Of a stretch of 64,000 nucleotides of DNA, positions 24,851 to 38,200 are shown piece after piece. The stretch covers positions 8,558,501 to 8,622,500 of the forward strand of contig CM034128.1 of the NCBI GenBank assembly GCA_019914995.1, read 5' to 3'. Made by a program: the position numbers and the translations under genes. Positions within the stretch are counted from its first letter, which is position 1. Every line of letters begins with the position of its first letter. Below the pieces are notes generated by a model. It did not search any database, was not told where the DNA came from, and saw nothing but the letters and a program-made list of their open reading frames with translations. The stretch is from Acanthochlamys bracteata (lineage: Eukaryota; Streptophyta; Magnoliopsida; Pandanales; Velloziaceae).

Positions 24851-27800
24851 TTTTTGTTAGAGATGAACATGAACAATTGAAGTTGTAGACCAATCGAAAA
24901 TTAAGCATGTTAGCCTCCGTGAATTATTGGATGGGAATAAAAACACATCGTTCCTTATGCGCACATCAGCTTGGTTCTATCGGTACAAAGCTCAAATTTG
25001 ATTTTAATTATTGGATATGAAAAAATATGAGTTAAAAATATATTAACAGAATTTCAACTCAGTCAGAACATAAATCATTCTTTGATCAACATCACAAAAA
25101 TAAGACACTTTTCATGTGCGCATAAAGAACTATGTGCACCTATCGCCACACTTAATTATTACCTATACTATGCATATATATGTTTCTAGCTAGTTAAGGA
25201 TCCATCAATTAATTAGTATCCAAGTTGGCCTGGCCAACTAATGTAGACCTTGATATTTAATACATGTAACATCGATCAAGCTGTTTTTGATGATTAATTA
25301 AATATATGTCGACCGAATCGATCATCGATGGGAGAGCGACGTCGTTGACACTTAGCCCCGGCCGATCATCGTTAGCTGACGGGTACTTCAAATATTTAAA
25401 CACTTTTCGAGAAAAATAAATAAATGAAAATGTATACGTGCTTCCAAACAAAGGAGGTCGCATTCCGTCGATCACATGGGTTCATCGGCAGTGGTCGGTC
25501 GGCAGCTAGCTAATAAGCCAAGTCTCAGTACTATATAATAATAATTATAACAAATAATAAACTAGCTAGCTAGCTACCGTCTTTCTTTTGCGAGATGCCC
25601 GCTGCTTCACTGCATTAAACTAAACCCAACTATAAGTTTGCAGATTAATTAATTTAAGCTATAGCATATTGTCTGTACTAGTCTTCTTCTTCTTCTCTCT
25701 CTCTCTATCTAACTAACTAGAGTTTTTAATATAAGCGGTAGAACCTGATTGATTGATGAAAACTCTTGCAGGTTTTGAGAAGGCGCGAGCGCAGAGGGTT
25801 TGATGATGATGATGGTGATGATGGAAAGTGGACTTAGTGAATGAAAGTGAAAGGTACATAAACAACGTGGCTGGCAGGATTAGGGTTATGGTTTTAATTA
25901 AGAGTGGTCCATGAATTAATTACCTTTTCTGGATTAGAATATTATAAGATTAATTAAAGATTCATAATTAATTGTTGTATTGGTTAGTGGTATCGTGGTG
26001 TTTGTTTAAAGAGTTGATGCTTAATGGGTTGGCTGATTCATGAAAAGTTGAATTCATATTCGCTAATATATATATATATATTTTTCTTTCAAAAAGAGTA
26101 GACTAATTAATGAGGATTGGATCAGAAGAGAGAAGGTGTAATTGAGAAGTCTACACTCTGCTATTACGATTCATTTGTGTTCAAATTTACCTAATTAATT
26201 ACAACGAGATCTAGTTATTATAGCTGCGTTCATATATGTATATAAATATTTCTTCATCTTTATGTTCTTGAAGAAATTAAGCTTGATCTTTGTACCTATT
26301 TTGACTAAACTACATTGTGAAATTATATAGTTTAATTATTGGGGAATTATGTACTGCAACATACATGAATCAACTTCACATGCAATCGAGATTCTGAGTT
26401 TCTGAAATCTCTAAAAAAATCTCTAACTAAATTGACTTCATACCCCTAAAAGTCTTACATGGGTTAGATTAATAAGTGCTGCTACGTGAATTAATTAACT
26501 ATTTTTTATTACATATATACTGTTTTAGCTAATAAGATTGGATATATCAGTATAGATTTACAAAGAGTTGTATTATATCCGTAACTTATCTAATCAAGTT
26601 GTGAGTTTACAAATTTGTTTTTTAATTATTTAAAAACTTTAGTTATTAATAATCTATTTTTGTTAAGAAATAGTTTTTATTTATGTGTTTAACGCATTGT
26701 TTTTTTGGAAAAAAAAGAAAATTTAGTAGGAACGTATTTTAAATATACATAATTAAAATTCGTGAGACTAATTTTATAAGAATAAAATTTGATAAAAATA
26801 AATTTTAATAAAATAAAATTTAAAATAAATAAAGTAAAATTTAAAATTAAAATTTAATAAAATAAAATTTGATATAAAATAAAAATAAAAATTATAATTA
26901 AAATATAAAATGATCGAATTTAAAATTTAATGAATTTGAAATGGATTCCTTTTGTTATTTGTTTTGTATGAAAAACAGAAGTCAGTGGGTAAGGAAGAAA
27001 AAGAGGAAGCGGAAGGGGGGAGATGAACGAATGACATGAATGAGAAGGACTTGAATTTGAAGTTTTAAGTTGGTCAAAAAAGACATGAAGGACATCAGAT
27101 GTGACTCTTGATGGTGACTTGGGATCCGACGGCCATACTTGTCCCTTCATACTCTTGTATAGATTTAAGAAATAAAAATTGCAACAATCTTTCCAATCAA
27201 AACCCTGTTCATCAAATTAACTTCATAGTTTACATGATTTTTGTGAAGAATTTTTAATTTTTTAATATAAATAAATAATGTATTGTAAAAAAACTTTTTT
27301 AGAATATCAAAAGTTGAATAAATCTTATATATTTTTAGATAATTGTATGTGTAATTTTTTTTAAAAAATTCATAAAGGATGTAAGTATGGTTTCTCATCA
27401 CTAGCTATTTTAGTTCTGATAAGGTGCTGTTTGAGATTGTCTCATATATATATATATTTATTTTTATGATTTTTTAGTAAATTTTAATGTTATAAATTTT
27501 ATTATTATATTTTTTAAGATGAAGAAATATGATTTATTGTTTAAAATTTTTAAAATATTTTTTGTTTAATTTTTTTTTAAAATACTCTAAAAAATATTTT
27601 ATAAAGGGCGCATGAAGTACTTATTGTCATCTAGTCTCTGGATTACTTGTTGAAGGTTGGTTGGTTAAGTACCAGTGCCTCTATGGTGTTGATGGATGCA
27701 TGTTAGGTTAGGTTTCAGCTCATGTAATCCATGCATGCTATATTGACCCTGTTTTAATTAGATAGAAGTAAGTTACCTTTTACCTTTTTTTTCCTTGGTA

Positions 27801-28193
27801 GTTTCAGGGAAACTAGCATTTCCATTTTGCCATTAATTATATAAGGGAAAACTAGAGTTATCATGAAGAGAGACAGAATTGCTACGGTGAAGTCCTTGAT
27901 CAATTAATTAATACTGCAGGCGTTTTGTTCTCAGGCAAAATCAAACAAAAGCATCAACTCCAATAATCATGCTTCATCATTTTGAAATCTCCAAGATCTG
28001 CAATGAGAAACAGGAAGAAGGAAGAAGACAAGTAGATTTCCTACGATCTCGGACGACATCACGTGCCTTCATCGATCAAGAGGACCAAAAATAAGATATT
28101 CTGCAATGGAGATACAGCAAAAAAAGAAATGCCAATTAACCTTGAGGGAGAGGGAGAGAGAACAGCATCTCCCTTGATATGTTGTTTCTATTA

Positions 28194-28457
28194 GAACGTG
28201 TTTTAAATAGTTATAATTTTATATTTTTAAAATTAAAGTTTCGAACAATACAAATATTTTAAATATAAATTAAATTTAAATTTAAATTTATTATATTTTA
28301 CTTTCAACTTATTTTAAAAAATAAAATTTTACTTCAAATTCACTTCAATAAATAATTAAAATATAAACAAAACTCTAATTTCAACCAATTTTTAAAAAAA
28401 CTCTATTCTTTATTTTTTTATTTTCATAGAATTCACTGTCGTGTATTTGAAACACAC
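28194..28457. mobile_element. AT-rich MITE with TTA flanks
   Basis: Inverted ends are GAACGTGTTTTAAATA at the left and the complement of TATTTGAAACACAC at the right, with a few mismatches. TTA occurs directly outside both ends (28191-28193 and 28458-28460), matching the TTA/TAA target duplication of PIF/Harbinger (Tourist-type) elements. The interior is nearly pure A/T and non-coding. Confidence 0.55.
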
Positions 28458-31400
28458 TTAGTTATACAGGGTTTAATTGGTCTGGATCTCTATATATATA
28501 TATGCTCTCTTTGCATGCATGCATCTGCATGTGCTCTCTGATAGCAAAGCTTGTTTTGTTGTTGCATGCAGTGCGTTGCTAGGTAATCACTATGCAAAGT
28601 AGACATGAAAATTATATAATACTGTATGAAAAACAAGCGGAGATGATCGGATCAGATCAGATCAGATGGATAGGGGTTTCCACTGCTTTTGCTTATTGAC
28701 GCAGCACTGAATGCAGTACATGAGGGGAACACAGTACTGTTACATGTAGTGTTTATTTGAACAAACCTAGCCTTATCCTGTCTTAGCTAACACCAGTTAG
28801 TTCAAGAAATTTCAAGTATTTTATGCCAGTTTAACTTTCTCAATCGACAGCTAGCTACCAGTTTCATATGTACATGCTGGAGTTTTGACGCCTTTACATC
28901 ACATGAAATAATAAGGCTGGTATGTTGTTGTCCATAACTGATTAGAAAGTAGTTTCTAAAGTTCACAAATTTAACAATAAATTATTAAATTTATAAAAAT
29001 AAATATAAATTTTCATTTACAATTATTTAAAAATACTTTCAAGATCACACTCACCCATCAAATATAAAACTATAAGCATTGAGGGAAATATATGTAATGT
29101 TAGTTTCATATCATATATTATTATAATCAAGTATTTAGTGATGTTTTAGAATGCTTACAAAATAAAATTTATTTGAAGTAAAAATATTTTTATTTTTTTA
29201 ATTAAAGAATAATAAAAATTATTCATATAAAAATTATACTATATATATACATTTTCTACATTTTTTAAATTTATAAAATATATAATACTACAAAATTTTA
29301 TGAAAAAATACAAAATATTTATTAAATAATAAGTATTTGGAGAGCTCTCACAAGTGTCACCTTAAAAAGAGTGTAGAATTGTTCCTAAAAAGTACTTCAA
29401 TCCAGAGTATACTTCTTTTATTTATAAATAACCCATGGTTTATTTATCAAAACATGCTTATAAACAAATGTATCATCCTGTACTTTCCTGAGAGGAAACC
29501 CTTTTAATTATCTATGACCTAGCTAGGGAGCAACACTCTCAATTATTTATTTGTGTGCAAGCATGTTAGAAACAAATACATGAAATACTCAAGAAAATTT
29601 ATTTGTAGAATGAGATTGGATTAAAAAAAAACCAAAGACAAATTAAGATCAATATACAGCAAATAGATAAAGATAGATATGTAACATATGATTGCAACAT
29701 GAATGGACCTCCTTATGATTGGAGTAATCCTTCAAATAACAATAATAATCATTATTTTCCAGATACTAACATATAACTAGTCATCCAAAACAAAAACCAA
29801 ACATTTTAATTATCCTTTACTTATTCATTTAAGATACAAAACAAATTAAACTAAAATCTTCTCTAGCTAGTTCTGATTTTCTCATTTTTGTCAAAACATA
29901 CGCACATCACCATCAACGTACTTTTCACTCCGTCAGCAGCAGCAGCAGTCGTCAGTAGTGGTAGTACTTGTTGGTACAAGTTACTTCCAAATTCCAAACA
30001 TAACCTTCTTTCTCATCTCATCTTTTAACTAAACAATCCTGTTTCCTCTAGGACAAATTAGTAATTTTCAAGTACCGAAACTCAGCGGTGATTCCGGGAG
30101 ATCTCCTATCTACTTCACTTCTGTGTACTTCCGAATCCAAAATCCGGCTAAAGATCTCCGCAGTTCCAACAAGTACATATTCTTTTTTGCATATTCAGTC
30201 CCCCTATTATGTTACTTCCAAATATCAGTCAGTTGCTATTTCTGTCTGTTATAGATGTAGTAGGGGCTTGTTTTTGCGAGATATTACTATGATTGGCACG
30301 TGCGGCGCGAATAAGGTGGGCCATATGGGCTTGGAGAATGGGCCCAGTACGGTCAATGGAGAGGACTTGTTCGGCTCGTGGCACGAGATGCGTGGGCTCT
30401 GCGCTGTCGGGGTAGGGAAGGAAAGGACGGCTGCTGACTGCGAGGAGTAGGCTATATGAAGAGTTACTGATGGTGATGGATAGCCTACGCTACGCCCGCT
30501 CATCAATTTAACAGGTCATGGTGGGTCCCAGGTATTGAGATCTCTAGCCCCAGTCTAGGTGTACGCGTACAGATCCGTGCGTGCGAACTGAACTCAGTCT
30601 CGTTCGTGGACCAATCTGGAAAAGTCTTGTACTTTGTTGTAGGGACCACTTGCGAGCCCATCTCTCCTTGTTCTTGGACTTTCTGTCACAAAACAATTCT
30701 CTATCTTATCCTATCAATGGTGTTAATGAAGAGTTGCAGTTCTAGTTCTTTAGTACATGTGCCCGTATGTGTAGAAGAGTTTGAAAGAAGAAGGAATACC
30801 GATGAATTAATGGAGTGGGGCGAGTGAGAACGTTGGATTTTGAGCAAAATTTACGGGAGGATAATGTGTGTTTTGGACATGATGATTGAAACAATGTGCA
30901 GGGAAAGAAGCTGCAAGCCATTTTAAGCAGGCGCGCAAACTCCGGGCAATTCTATTTAGTATTGGTTCTGGTTTGTGATTATATATATACTATAAAATGA
31001 AGGGAGTTAGCTAACGACAGAGAGAGAGTGCGTGTGTGTATGAAGCGAAGGGGGTAGGTCGACCGGTTGGGTATTGCATGGTTTCAGGGCAAGCAGACAG
31101 AGAAGGCGAGCTCAGCCATGCCTTGAAAACCTTCAGCATGCAGTGACACGGAATTGGAGGCTTTTGTTTTCTTTCTCACCGCTGCTGCTGCTACTACTAC
31201 GACTATAAAGATTTAAAAGAAAAAACTTTCATTGAACAACAACAACACATTACTTACCAGTTAATTACCATACAAGATCATGAATCAGAAAGGCATCTAA
31301 CCAAACCAAAATCTAAAATTAATCAAAGATGTAGTTAACCAGTTAAGAAGTCTGGTTCCAGACACTAACCCTGTCTCTAACCCACCCCTAATTAAACCAT

Positions 31401-31533
31401 TTTAGTCAAAGTCTTCTCTCTCTTTTCATCTTCCTACAACCCTTCCAACAACAAGGGCAGAAACAGCAGCGGTCACGCCCATTTATAGGAGTGGTTGGCT
31501 TTCTCTACAGAAAATATTGATATAAACAATTAG

Positions 31534-31537
<4 letters not shown>

Positions 31538-31564
<27 letters not shown>
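31538..31564 (+). repeat. (GA)n microsatellite in the AHL leader
   Basis: A run of about 13 GA units in the presumed 5' leader, 400 bases upstream of the AHL start codon. GA/CT runs are common in plant leaders, where they can bind GAGA-factor-like (BBR/BPC) proteins. Any such role here is inference. Confidence 0.7.
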
Positions 31565-31568
<4 letters not shown>

Positions 31569-31971
31569 AAAAAAAAACCAAAATGAAGAGGAAGGTTTGG
31601 TTGTTATAGTTTTAGCTAGCAGTACTCAGAATCCTTTCTTCCTCTTCTTCTGTCTTTGTTCTTGTTCTTCTTAATCAATCATGATCTGAAAGAAAGAACT
31701 TTATTTGTGTGCTGTGCTGTGCTGTGCAAATAAAGGGATCAGGAAAAAGCTAAGAAGCGATTAAGCAAGCAGAGCAAAGGAGCGGCAGGCAAGCAGCCGT
31801 CTTTCCTTTTCAACTTTTGTTAGTACTACTCTTTCCTTCTTTCTTTTACTCGCTACTACCTTTTGTGAACCTGATCTGAGTAGTAGTAGACCAGTAGTAG
31901 TAGAACTACGTGTTGAAGAAGCCAGCAAGCAAGCCACTGAGTTCCAAATCTAGCAAGAATTTGAAGTAGTA

Positions 31972-32913
31972 ATGGATCCAGCAGCAGTGGCAGCATCGGC
32001 TCACGGTCACCACCACCACCATCTTCCACCACCTTTCCACGCCCGAGATTTCCACCATCCTTTCCATCTCCCTCAGCTTCATCCAATTAAAGCCGAAGAC
32101 GATCACAACACCGTCGGCACACCTAATAAGAAGCGTGATCTCAGCCCTAACTCTGGAGGAAACCCTAATCACCATGAGCAAAGTGGGAAAGAAATTATCC
32201 AAGCTAATTCCGGTGGTTCAGGTGAAGGAGGTGATGTTCCACGGAGACCTCGTGGTCGTCCTGCCGGATCCAAGAACAAACCAAAACCTCCTATCATCAT
32301 CACGCGAGATAGCGCCAACGCTCTACGGTCGCATGTAATGGAGATTGCTGCAGGTAGCGATATCGTTGATAGTCTCTCTGCTTTCGCTCGCCGTCGTCAG
32401 CGCGGCGTCTGTGTTTTAAGTGGAAGTGGATCTGTAACCAATGTGACAATCAGGCAACCTGCTACACCTGGTGCCGTTGTTTCTCTCCAAGGCAGGTTCG
32501 AGATTCTTTCCTTGTCAGGATCTTTCCTTCCTCCTCCTGCACCACCGGCAGCAACGGGACTCGCTGTCTATCTCTCCGGAGGACAAGGACAAGTTGTCGG
32601 AGGAAGCGTCGTAGGAACACTTATTGCTTCAGGACCAGTGATTATAATGGCGGCTTCATTCGGTAACGCAGCTTATGAAAGACTACCGCTTGACGAAGAT
32701 GAACAGCTGCCGGTAGGAGGACAAATGGGTTCACCGCCATTAGTCGGGCAGTCACCGCCACAACAGCAACAACAGCTATTGCAGGACCCAAGCAGCGCCG
32801 GGTTGTATCCAGGATTACCGCCAAATCTTCTCGGAAGCATGCCTCAGATGCCCGGAGAAGCTTACGGGTGGGGTTCCGGAGGAGGTATATCTGCTCGTCC
32901 GCCGTTCGGATGA
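31972..32913 (+). CDS. AT-hook motif nuclear-localized protein, clade A (AHL22/AHL24-like)
   Basis: Single-exon gene of 313 aa, intact. AHL proteins bind AT-rich DNA in the nucleus, form homo- and heterotrimers, and modulate growth and flowering genes. Residues 91-107 hold the AT-hook with core RGRP inside [17 protein letters not shown], the type I form. Residues about 113-240 form the PPC/DUF296 domain, with [19 protein letters not shown] and the trimer-contact motif GRFEIL at 174-179. The N-terminus is low-complexity with a His run (13-17) and [11 protein letters not shown], like AHL22. The C-terminus has a Gln run and PGEAYGW. No intron and a type I hook place it in clade A. The start is the first ATG in frame and gives the usual N-terminus. 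The exact paralogue is uncertain. Confidence 0.95.
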   Translation: MDPAAVAASAHGHHHHHLPPPFHARDFHHPFHLPQLHPIKAEDDHNTVGTPNKKRDLSPNSGGNPNHHEQSGKEIIQANSGGSGEGGDVPRRPRGRPAGSKNKPKPPIIITRDSANALRSHVMEIAAGSDIVDSLSAFARRRQRGVCVLSGSGSVTNVTIRQPATPGAVVSLQGRFEILSLSGSFLPPPAPPAATGLAVYLSGGQGQVVGGSVVGTLIASGPVIIMAASFGNAAYERLPLDEDEQLPVGGQMGSPPLVGQSPPQQQQQLLQDPSSAGLYPGLPPNLLGSMPQMPGEAYGWGSGGGISARPPFG

Positions 32914-35233
32914 ATGGTTTAGTGCATCCTTTATCAGTACTGCTTCTTCAAGTGTTTTTTTATGGTACAAAACTTTTAATTTCATGATTTGCAAGTTAGG
33001 AAGAAAAGTTAAAACTTCGATCTCCTCATCAGAGTTCTGCGAAGGGAATTGATATATTCATCAGGGTTTCTTCTTCGTCTTCTTCTTCTTCTTGTTTCAT
33101 TATTCTCTACTCTAGTCTATATTTCTTGTTAATTATATTAATTTTCCTTATGTTGGTCTTGCTGATAATTACTTTTTTCTTGGTTTTCAGATTATTATTG
33201 CATGACTGCTGGTAGTGTGTGATCTTTTGCTTTTAAGAAGCTTTTCAAGAATGTACAAATATCTTAATTTAATTAGTTCATCTAGCTATGTTTTATCTTT
33301 TAGTTCATAGAAGCATGCAATGCAATATATTTCAGTAGAAATAGTAAGATGAAGAAGAAATTAATAATGAGAACTTTTCTTTAACTTTCTTTCTCTTTTC
33401 TATCAATCTTGATTTTCATTCTTCTTCCTTTATTTGTGATGATGGTGATGATATATAACTTGTTAATTATTAAGCAAGGAAGAGTTGCAGTTGATAGTTT
33501 CAGTTCAGATCTCTAGCTAGAAAAACCTGTTTTTCTTTTGGATCAAGGCCTTTTCTTTCCTTTTTTAATAGTTCTTCTAATCATGCACCCCATTCCCAAT
33601 TCCTCAAAAGAAAGAACACAAAGAGCAAAAGAAACTAGATCATATTTTAACTAGCTTAGCTAGCTCAAATTTAATAATGAGTAGTCTAGTACATATATAT
33701 AACACTTGCACATTGGTTTCACCATATTGGTCATGAGATTACTTATTTATCTGTTCTGCAGACAAGCATCTTCTTTCAGAAATGATTAATGTTCAATATT
33801 TCGTAATATATAAAAAACACTATTCACATTTATGTTAAGATTTAAAAGAAAAAATTTCATGTTTGTCAAGGTTTTTTGAAGGTAAATGAAATGAGAGTTG
33901 AGAACACAGGTAAGCATACAACGGTGCCACGGTGGTTGTTTTATTTTTAGAAAGAATGAATGGAGGAAGAAGAAGAAGAAGAAGAAGACTGCGGGGGGCA
34001 CACGTGCGTGGATTCTGATCTGAAGTGAAGTGAAACAAGGTTGTCTCTCACAGACACACACAGAGGGACAGAGACGAAGACTTAGCTTAGTTTCGAGGCC
34101 AACAACTCCATTAAACCTCCACTCTCAATCAATTATCTATAAAATAATAAAAAAATTTTAAACTCCATTGAAGTGCGACATGAAAAAACGTTACCGGTTA
34201 CAGATAAGAGAAAAATGAGTGCAGGGTGCTTGTGTGCATTGCAATAAAATCTGTAGGCAGCACAGCAGCAATACTTCATTGCATTTGCATCATGCATGCG
34301 TAGTGTAATGCATGCAGTGTCTCTGCTGCTCTTGAATTCCCTGATCTCTGCACTCCCTTGCTCCCTACTCAATACTTTGTCCCGTGGATTCTTACCAAAT
34401 TTAGTTCCCATCAGATTTACCTTCCCTTGTTCGTTGTTTACTCTATTTATTAATGCCTACTTATAACTTCTGTAGATTCGTGTAGATCTAGTAGCTAGTT
34501 TTTCTGATCAATCCATTTACTTTCTTTTATTTGTTGAGTATGTAAATAATACACATATCTGAATAAAGAATCACTTATTATAATTCTCATATAGTTTATT
34601 ATCTTATGTATATAGAGTACTTCGTGATCCATATATGTATACACACGATTTTATATATGATGAGGTTGTAAACAGAACCTGTACTTGCGCTTTCATCTGA
34701 GAGCATTTCTCTTGTAGAGATCTACACATTTGCTAACTGATGTATAACCAAATCGGTCCTACACATTTTTATATCAATGCTTTCACAACAGTACGATCTG
34801 ATACGTTACAGTTGAATACAGATATCCCTTAATCCACACACCACTGTGCTTCCTTTCATACATTAACTACTTGCACATATGCTATCCTAGATATTGATGC
34901 AAATTTAATGGGATCAATTATAATCTCCTACTTCTAATCTACTCTATACAAATAATATACATGGAGTTAGTAGCAATGTTCCGACAGAGGATGTACTTGC
35001 TGATGGAAGCACTACGCTGCAATCCAATGAACTGATCATCAAAGCACTTTATGGTCTGGTTAGTAATGAGAAAGGAGGCTTATTCCTGTGCATGCATTGG
35101 TTTTTTGGCACAAAAAATGTGTCAAAACAAGCCCCTTCAAAATGTGCTATTCTCACTCTTTCACAAGGTCAAAATGTATTCTGCTGAAGGTTTACCAATT
35201 CTGGGAAGTCAGCTAGATAAGTTGTTGTGCATC
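32914..35233. other. AHL 3' region and spacer to the ARK gene
   Basis: The genes converge here: AHL runs right, ARK runs left. No further gene is recognised; open frames are short and without domains. The part just after 32913 should be the AHL 3' untranslated region (TC-rich runs near 33060-33100). The part before 35234 should hold the ARK 3' untranslated region. Confidence 0.5.
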
Positions 35234-38200
35234 TCAGAATTCAATATGCAGCCGTCTCAGTTCTGTTTGGAAAGTAGGACTTGAAGTCAAAGTCCTCTGA
35301 GCTAAGGATCTAATATCCTCCCGTGTGCAATCACGTGCTATGCGAACCAGCTCCCATAAGGCACCCTCACCGATCATATCATTTGCATTTACCTCTGAAA
35401 TAGAATGCTACCATATCAGGTAGCAAAATTTAACAAAAGACTATCAGGTTTAGAATGGGACAGACCACGTACTCACCATGCTGGGCTAAGTGGCACAGAG
35501 CAAGTTCAATATGGCGTCTAATAGGAGAAGCTTCATTGTTCGCATTCTTCACGATCCACGGTAGTGCCCCATCTTCGATAAGCAGGGACTTTCCACCCTT
35601 ATTTCCTGGATTCCGCAATAGCAATCATTTTCATTAGATAGATATGTTTTGCCTTAAACATTTCACATGCAAAAGATGAAAGATTTTTTCTGAAGCCGAA
35701 TCTTCAATGTCACAATAAATTCGCCAGAAAGGAGAGACACATAGCGCAAGCAATTGTTACAAGCGCACACTTAGATTTTTTTGTATGACTTAAATAATCA
35801 ACACGTCTAAATTGTTGCACAAATTTGCATAGGTTACTCTTATATGACTAAATCTAAATATGTACAGAATTTTCCAGCATGAGGTTTCTGAAAACAGTAC
35901 AGAGCAAAATCATTTCTAGTAATATCCATAAGCATATTATATCTTTTTGAGCTAAAATATCCACAAGAAATTAATAGCTCAAGTAAACAAGATTCAGTAA
36001 AGTGATCCAGGATATAAAACCTTGAGAGGAAGCTCTAGACTCGCATTTTGCAAAATTTGCGATGCCTCGAGCAACTTGAGCAAGTACATCTGTGTGGCCA
36101 CATCTGACCATTCCCAGTAATGCCTTGATGCCGCCCTCAGCTGTGAGTCTTGTCTGTAGCTTGTCTAATAACAGAAACAATCAGTTAAAATCTATACTAA
36201 CCACTGATGCTAATCCTATAAAAAAATTGTGATACACAATATCTATGAAAACAGATGCAAGTACCACTAGATCAAGAAGTGCAAATGACACAAAACTACA
36301 GCAGCCAGCAAACATTCCCAAACGAATGACCAGAAATCTATCCAACATAAATGCACTGCATAGTACAAGCTCAGTCAGAAAGCTCATCTTTGAGTAATTT
36401 TCCATGGAAAAAACCATATGAAGTCGGATACTTTCTTCCCCATGTTTTAGCATGTAACAGCAGGCAGGAATTAATTCAAAGGCACTAGTATTCGAGGAGT
36501 TTGGATCTTGCATCCATTGGAGGGGATTCAAAAAAATAAATCTTTACATATCCACATACAAGAAAACAGTTGAAAATTTTCTCCAAATGCGGTGAATAAA
36601 AAATAAAAAACATATGCGAGTCAACAAACAGAATCTGAAGGTAATTTGACCATAATAAGGTGTTGATTCAAAAGCCATCAACCAAACAAAAAGTAGCAAT
36701 ACCATTGCCACATAAATTGGCTATTGCTCCAGCAACCATCCGCAGAGTTTGAGGGTCTTCGGCGTTTGCAGCAGTCATTGCCAATAAACTTATACCTCCT
36801 TGGGTCATTATTCGTGCCTGATTTGCTTCTGGAAAGTTGCAACAAATGTATGAAATATCACGATGCAAGCTTAGTGAGCACATGCTGACTGGATTTGTCA
36901 TTGATTTAATTGTATACACACAATTACCATTCATTGCCAAATTGGCAATAGCACCAGCTGCCACTCTGCGTACAGTTTCATCATCTGAGCTTTTGAGAAG
37001 AAGCATCAACGAAGCGAGACCACCAGCTTCAACAATTCTTTCTTGGTTTGCTTCTGGAAAAAATGCAGATGATATTAACCAGCAGCCTCAATGTCTAAAA
37101 TTTCGGCATATGAACTTATAGGTATATTGATATTACTAGCATCTCATGTGCCTCTAACAGGCCTCTTTGGCACTCTGCCTCATGTAGGACAATTGCCAAT
37201 TATGGTTCACCGTTACAACAATAGTTCGCATATGCCGCATCCTGACGGCTTTCTAGAAGTTATTCCCAGAATGTATTTATACTCAAACGTTTACTCTATA
37301 GACATAGTTTTAAGTATCAAAAACTATTGTTTTACATTCACTATGATGCTTATCATTAATGTGTTCTGACAAAAGCATTCTTCATAACGGAAGTAATTGC
37401 TAAGTTTACAGGCTGGTGCACTCGTCTGCGTGTTGGAAATTGTATAAACTGAATCCCAGTGGAAAAATATGAAACCAGGCGTCCTCCTTGTGTGAATGCA
37501 CATTTAACAAAACTGGATTGAAATACAGATGATATCTAACTTACCTTCTGCAGCAAGGTTAGCTACCACTTTAACGGCATGAATACGCACATCAGCATCC
37601 TCTGATTCTAATAGTGATAATATCTTTTGCAGTCCAACTGCAATATTTTTAAAACATTTCCAGTTATTACAAACAGCTGTGATAAGAAACCCTTCAATAT
37701 GAAATACATAGTCATGAAGAAATCTAGTTTAAGAGAGTATCACCTTGTTCAAAAAGTTTTGCTATTGATGTCTTTTGATTATCTCCAGAGCCTGAATCTC
37801 TGAGGTAAGAATGCCTAGCCTGGGACATAAGAGAATCCAAACCAGTGTAGATTTTGTCGGATCCTCCTCTATCAAGACTCCTCCTTGTCTATAACATAAA
37901 ATTTAAGCACATTTTCATAAAATGAGCAAGGGCATTATGAAGCTTGTTTAAAATAAACGAACATTGCAGACTAGCTACTGTGGAATAGAGAAAATTGTTT
38001 CGCTAATATATGCAACCTAAATCCTACTTTGAATTTATTATACTCCCAATACCTCATCGGCTTCAAAACTCAACTGCAACAATTGACTCTTCAGTATGGT
38101 TATCTCTTCTTGAAGCTTTTGCTTTTGCTGAGCTTCATTTTCCAACATCTTGTGAAGTCTCAAAATCTCAGTGTTTGCAGAAGCCTAAAAATGATGAAGT

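Larger units (their letters stand above)
24851..31971. other. Gene desert and upstream region of the AHL gene
   Basis: About 7 kb with no recognised coding gene. It holds A/T-rich MITE-like DNA (26690-26940, 27430-27610, 29150-29345), a MITE at 28194-28457, a patch around 30290-30450 richer in G+C, and the AHL leader. Candidate TATA sequence ATATATATACTATAAAATG lies near 30979-30997. The next 970 bases to the AHL start are rich in CT/GA runs and A-rich blocks, as in a long plant leader that may hide an intron. Which site is the real promoter cannot be told from sequence. Confidence 0.45.

Noticed and set aside
25257-25860. Possible hidden gene or miRNA precursor near 25.3-25.9 kb
   Set aside because: No coding domain, and none of the well-known plant miRNA sequences I could recall occurs there.
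30088-30450. 120-codon open frame upstream of AHL
   Set aside because: No recognisable domain and no codon pattern like the neighbouring genes; it overlaps promoter-like sequence and is probably chance.
31856-32202. Antisense open frames over the AHL leader and first exon
   Set aside because: They mirror the low-complexity His/Gly-rich sense coding sequence and have no domain of their own.
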